Under the pieces are notes generated by a model. That model was not told where the DNA came from. It made no database searches and saw only the letters and a program-made list of their open reading frames with translations. This document shows, piece after piece, positions 18,962 through 20,000 of a DNA stretch of 20,000 bases. The stretch lies in the NCBI GenBank assembly GCA_015478945.1, contig JABUQX010018487.1:1-20000 (forward strand), read 5' to 3'. Made by a program: the position numbers and the translations under genes. The stretch comes from Trachelipus rathkii. Taxonomy: Eukaryota; Arthropoda; Malacostraca; Isopoda; Trachelipodidae. How positions within the stretch are numbered: the stretch's first letter is position 1; each line of letters opens with the position of its first letter.

Positions 18962-19368
18962 CCAAACTTTTATCCCATGAATTTGGTGAGTTCATTATCT
19001 ACCGCGCAGTAGGATCTTGGTCAGGGGAAATTGTGTTACATGTATTTTCCTAACCAAGTGATGTATAATGGCAAAGAGTATCTAGGCTTAATAGCAAGCC
19101 CTGGTTCGGCTCAGCTCATTTGGAAATTCTAGCCACCGTGGACATGGTTTCTCATCCAAATGAGCTGACCGACCCTCTTATGGTAAAAGCATGAGAGAAT
19201 GTGTGTGATTTTTATATGTTAAAATAAATGGTTATGTTGTATGTGTTGGCAATGTCTTTAGTGATGTGTGGGTATTGAGATTAGTGTAATTCACTATGCC
19301 GTAGACTGTAATTAAATATTGTCGAAAATCTCCTACTGACTTCAAATTATTTGTGTCAGTTCAGGTAA
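18962..19368. other. non-coding stretch with a hairpin
   Basis: Composition here is more balanced than in the neighbouring tracts. It contains the inverted repeat at 19103-19174 and, on its right, TG-rich DNA at about 19200-19280. I see no gene. Confidence 0.5.
19103..19174. repeat. inverted repeat, 20-bp stem with two bulges and 30-nt loop
   Basis: The core TCAGCTCATTTGGA (19111-19124) pairs perfectly with TCCAAATGAGCTGA (19155-19168). The stem extends outward as GGTTCGGC against CCGACC with two single-base bulges. The 30-nt loop is 19125-19154. The size is compatible with a precursor-type RNA hairpin or a foldback repeat. Confidence 0.6.
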
Positions 19369-19632
19369 CCAGATCGAGACTCGAACTCTCGCTCTCGCGA
19401 GAGGAAAATTTCTGATCCTAAAGCTACTAAAGATCCTAAACTCATTGAGAAGGGTTCTTTCGACACACCTTTCTCTCTATTCAACTCTCTAACCCCAGAC
19501 TTAATCGCTATGCTCAATCTTACATGTACTCCACTGGTAAAATCTGGAATACATTCCTATTATCTATTTTCCCAACAACAATTTACGTACTTTCAAACGC
19601 CTTGTATCTGGCCATCTCAACCTTTAATTTGA
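19369..19632 (+). other. coding-like open frame, possible exon, unidentified
   Basis: The frame is open from 19369, after TAA 19366-19368, to TGA 19630-19632 (87 codons). It reads DPKATKDPKLIEKGSFDTPF then SLFNSLTPDLIAMLNLTCTP, which looks more like protein than the rest of the flank. There is no ATG at its start. A TTCAG|G acceptor-like site precedes it at about 19360-19365. A 12-bp palindrome, CTCTCGCGAGAG, lies inside at 19392-19403. I recognise no family, so it may be an exon, a transposon relic, or chance. Confidence 0.2.
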
Positions 19633-19679
19633 TTCCATCTCAGAACTCCTCCAAATTCTGGTACAATTAGGTAGGCCTT

Positions 19680-20000
<321 letters not shown>

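Noticed and set aside
19371..19410. tRNA-like T-arm around CGAACTC and CTCTCGCGAGAG
   Set aside because: No acceptor, D or anticodon arms can be laid out around it. It is only a short palindrome.

Overview
The window looks like eukaryotic nuclear DNA, most likely from an invertebrate animal. It is very AT-rich and crowded with microsatellites ((TA)n, (TAA)n, (TG)n, GA-rich blocks). Outside one mobile element it has almost no long reading frames, and it shows no prokaryotic gene organisation. I cannot name the species.

The dominant feature is a degraded Ty3/gypsy-type (Metaviridae) LTR retrotransposon on the + strand, about 8246-18235. It has two related LTRs (about 8246-8916 and 17659-18235) and a polypurine tract directly before the 3' LTR. 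A long leader holds homopolymer runs. Gag is broken but still recognisable, with a capsid-like part and one CCHC zinc knuckle. Pol follows in the order protease, reverse transcriptase, integrase. Gag and pol overlap in a -1 relation with an A AAA AAG heptamer in phase. The protease-RT block (11056-12879, one in-frame TGA) and the integrase block (15736-17058) remain largely open. The RT thumb, the expected RNase H, the linker and the integrase zinc finger (about 12880-15735) are shattered. RNase H was not found, and the RT-IN gap is longer than usual. Downstream of the integrase GPY/F module lie an octad-repeat tail, an acidic reading frame and the 3' LTR. The 3' LTR itself contains a 114-codon open frame.

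The element sits in (TA)-rich DNA on both sides: about 1.4 kb of nearly pure A/T before it and about 0.24 kb after it. This hides any target-site duplication.

From 1 to 6858 the DNA is AT-rich and apparently intergenic or intronic. It has a few short coding-like frames and splice-like sites, none recognisable, one near-palindromic hairpin (4624-4679) and a purine block (4728-4865). From 18471 to 20000 there are a (TAA)n array, small palindromes, a hairpin (19103-19174), one open frame of 87 codons (19369-19632) and a long terminal (TA)n-(TG)n tract.

I found no convincing host gene, tRNA, rRNA or CRISPR array. The least ordinary observations are the LTR-internal frame, the extended pol C-terminus with octad repeats, and the putative gag-pol frameshift site.
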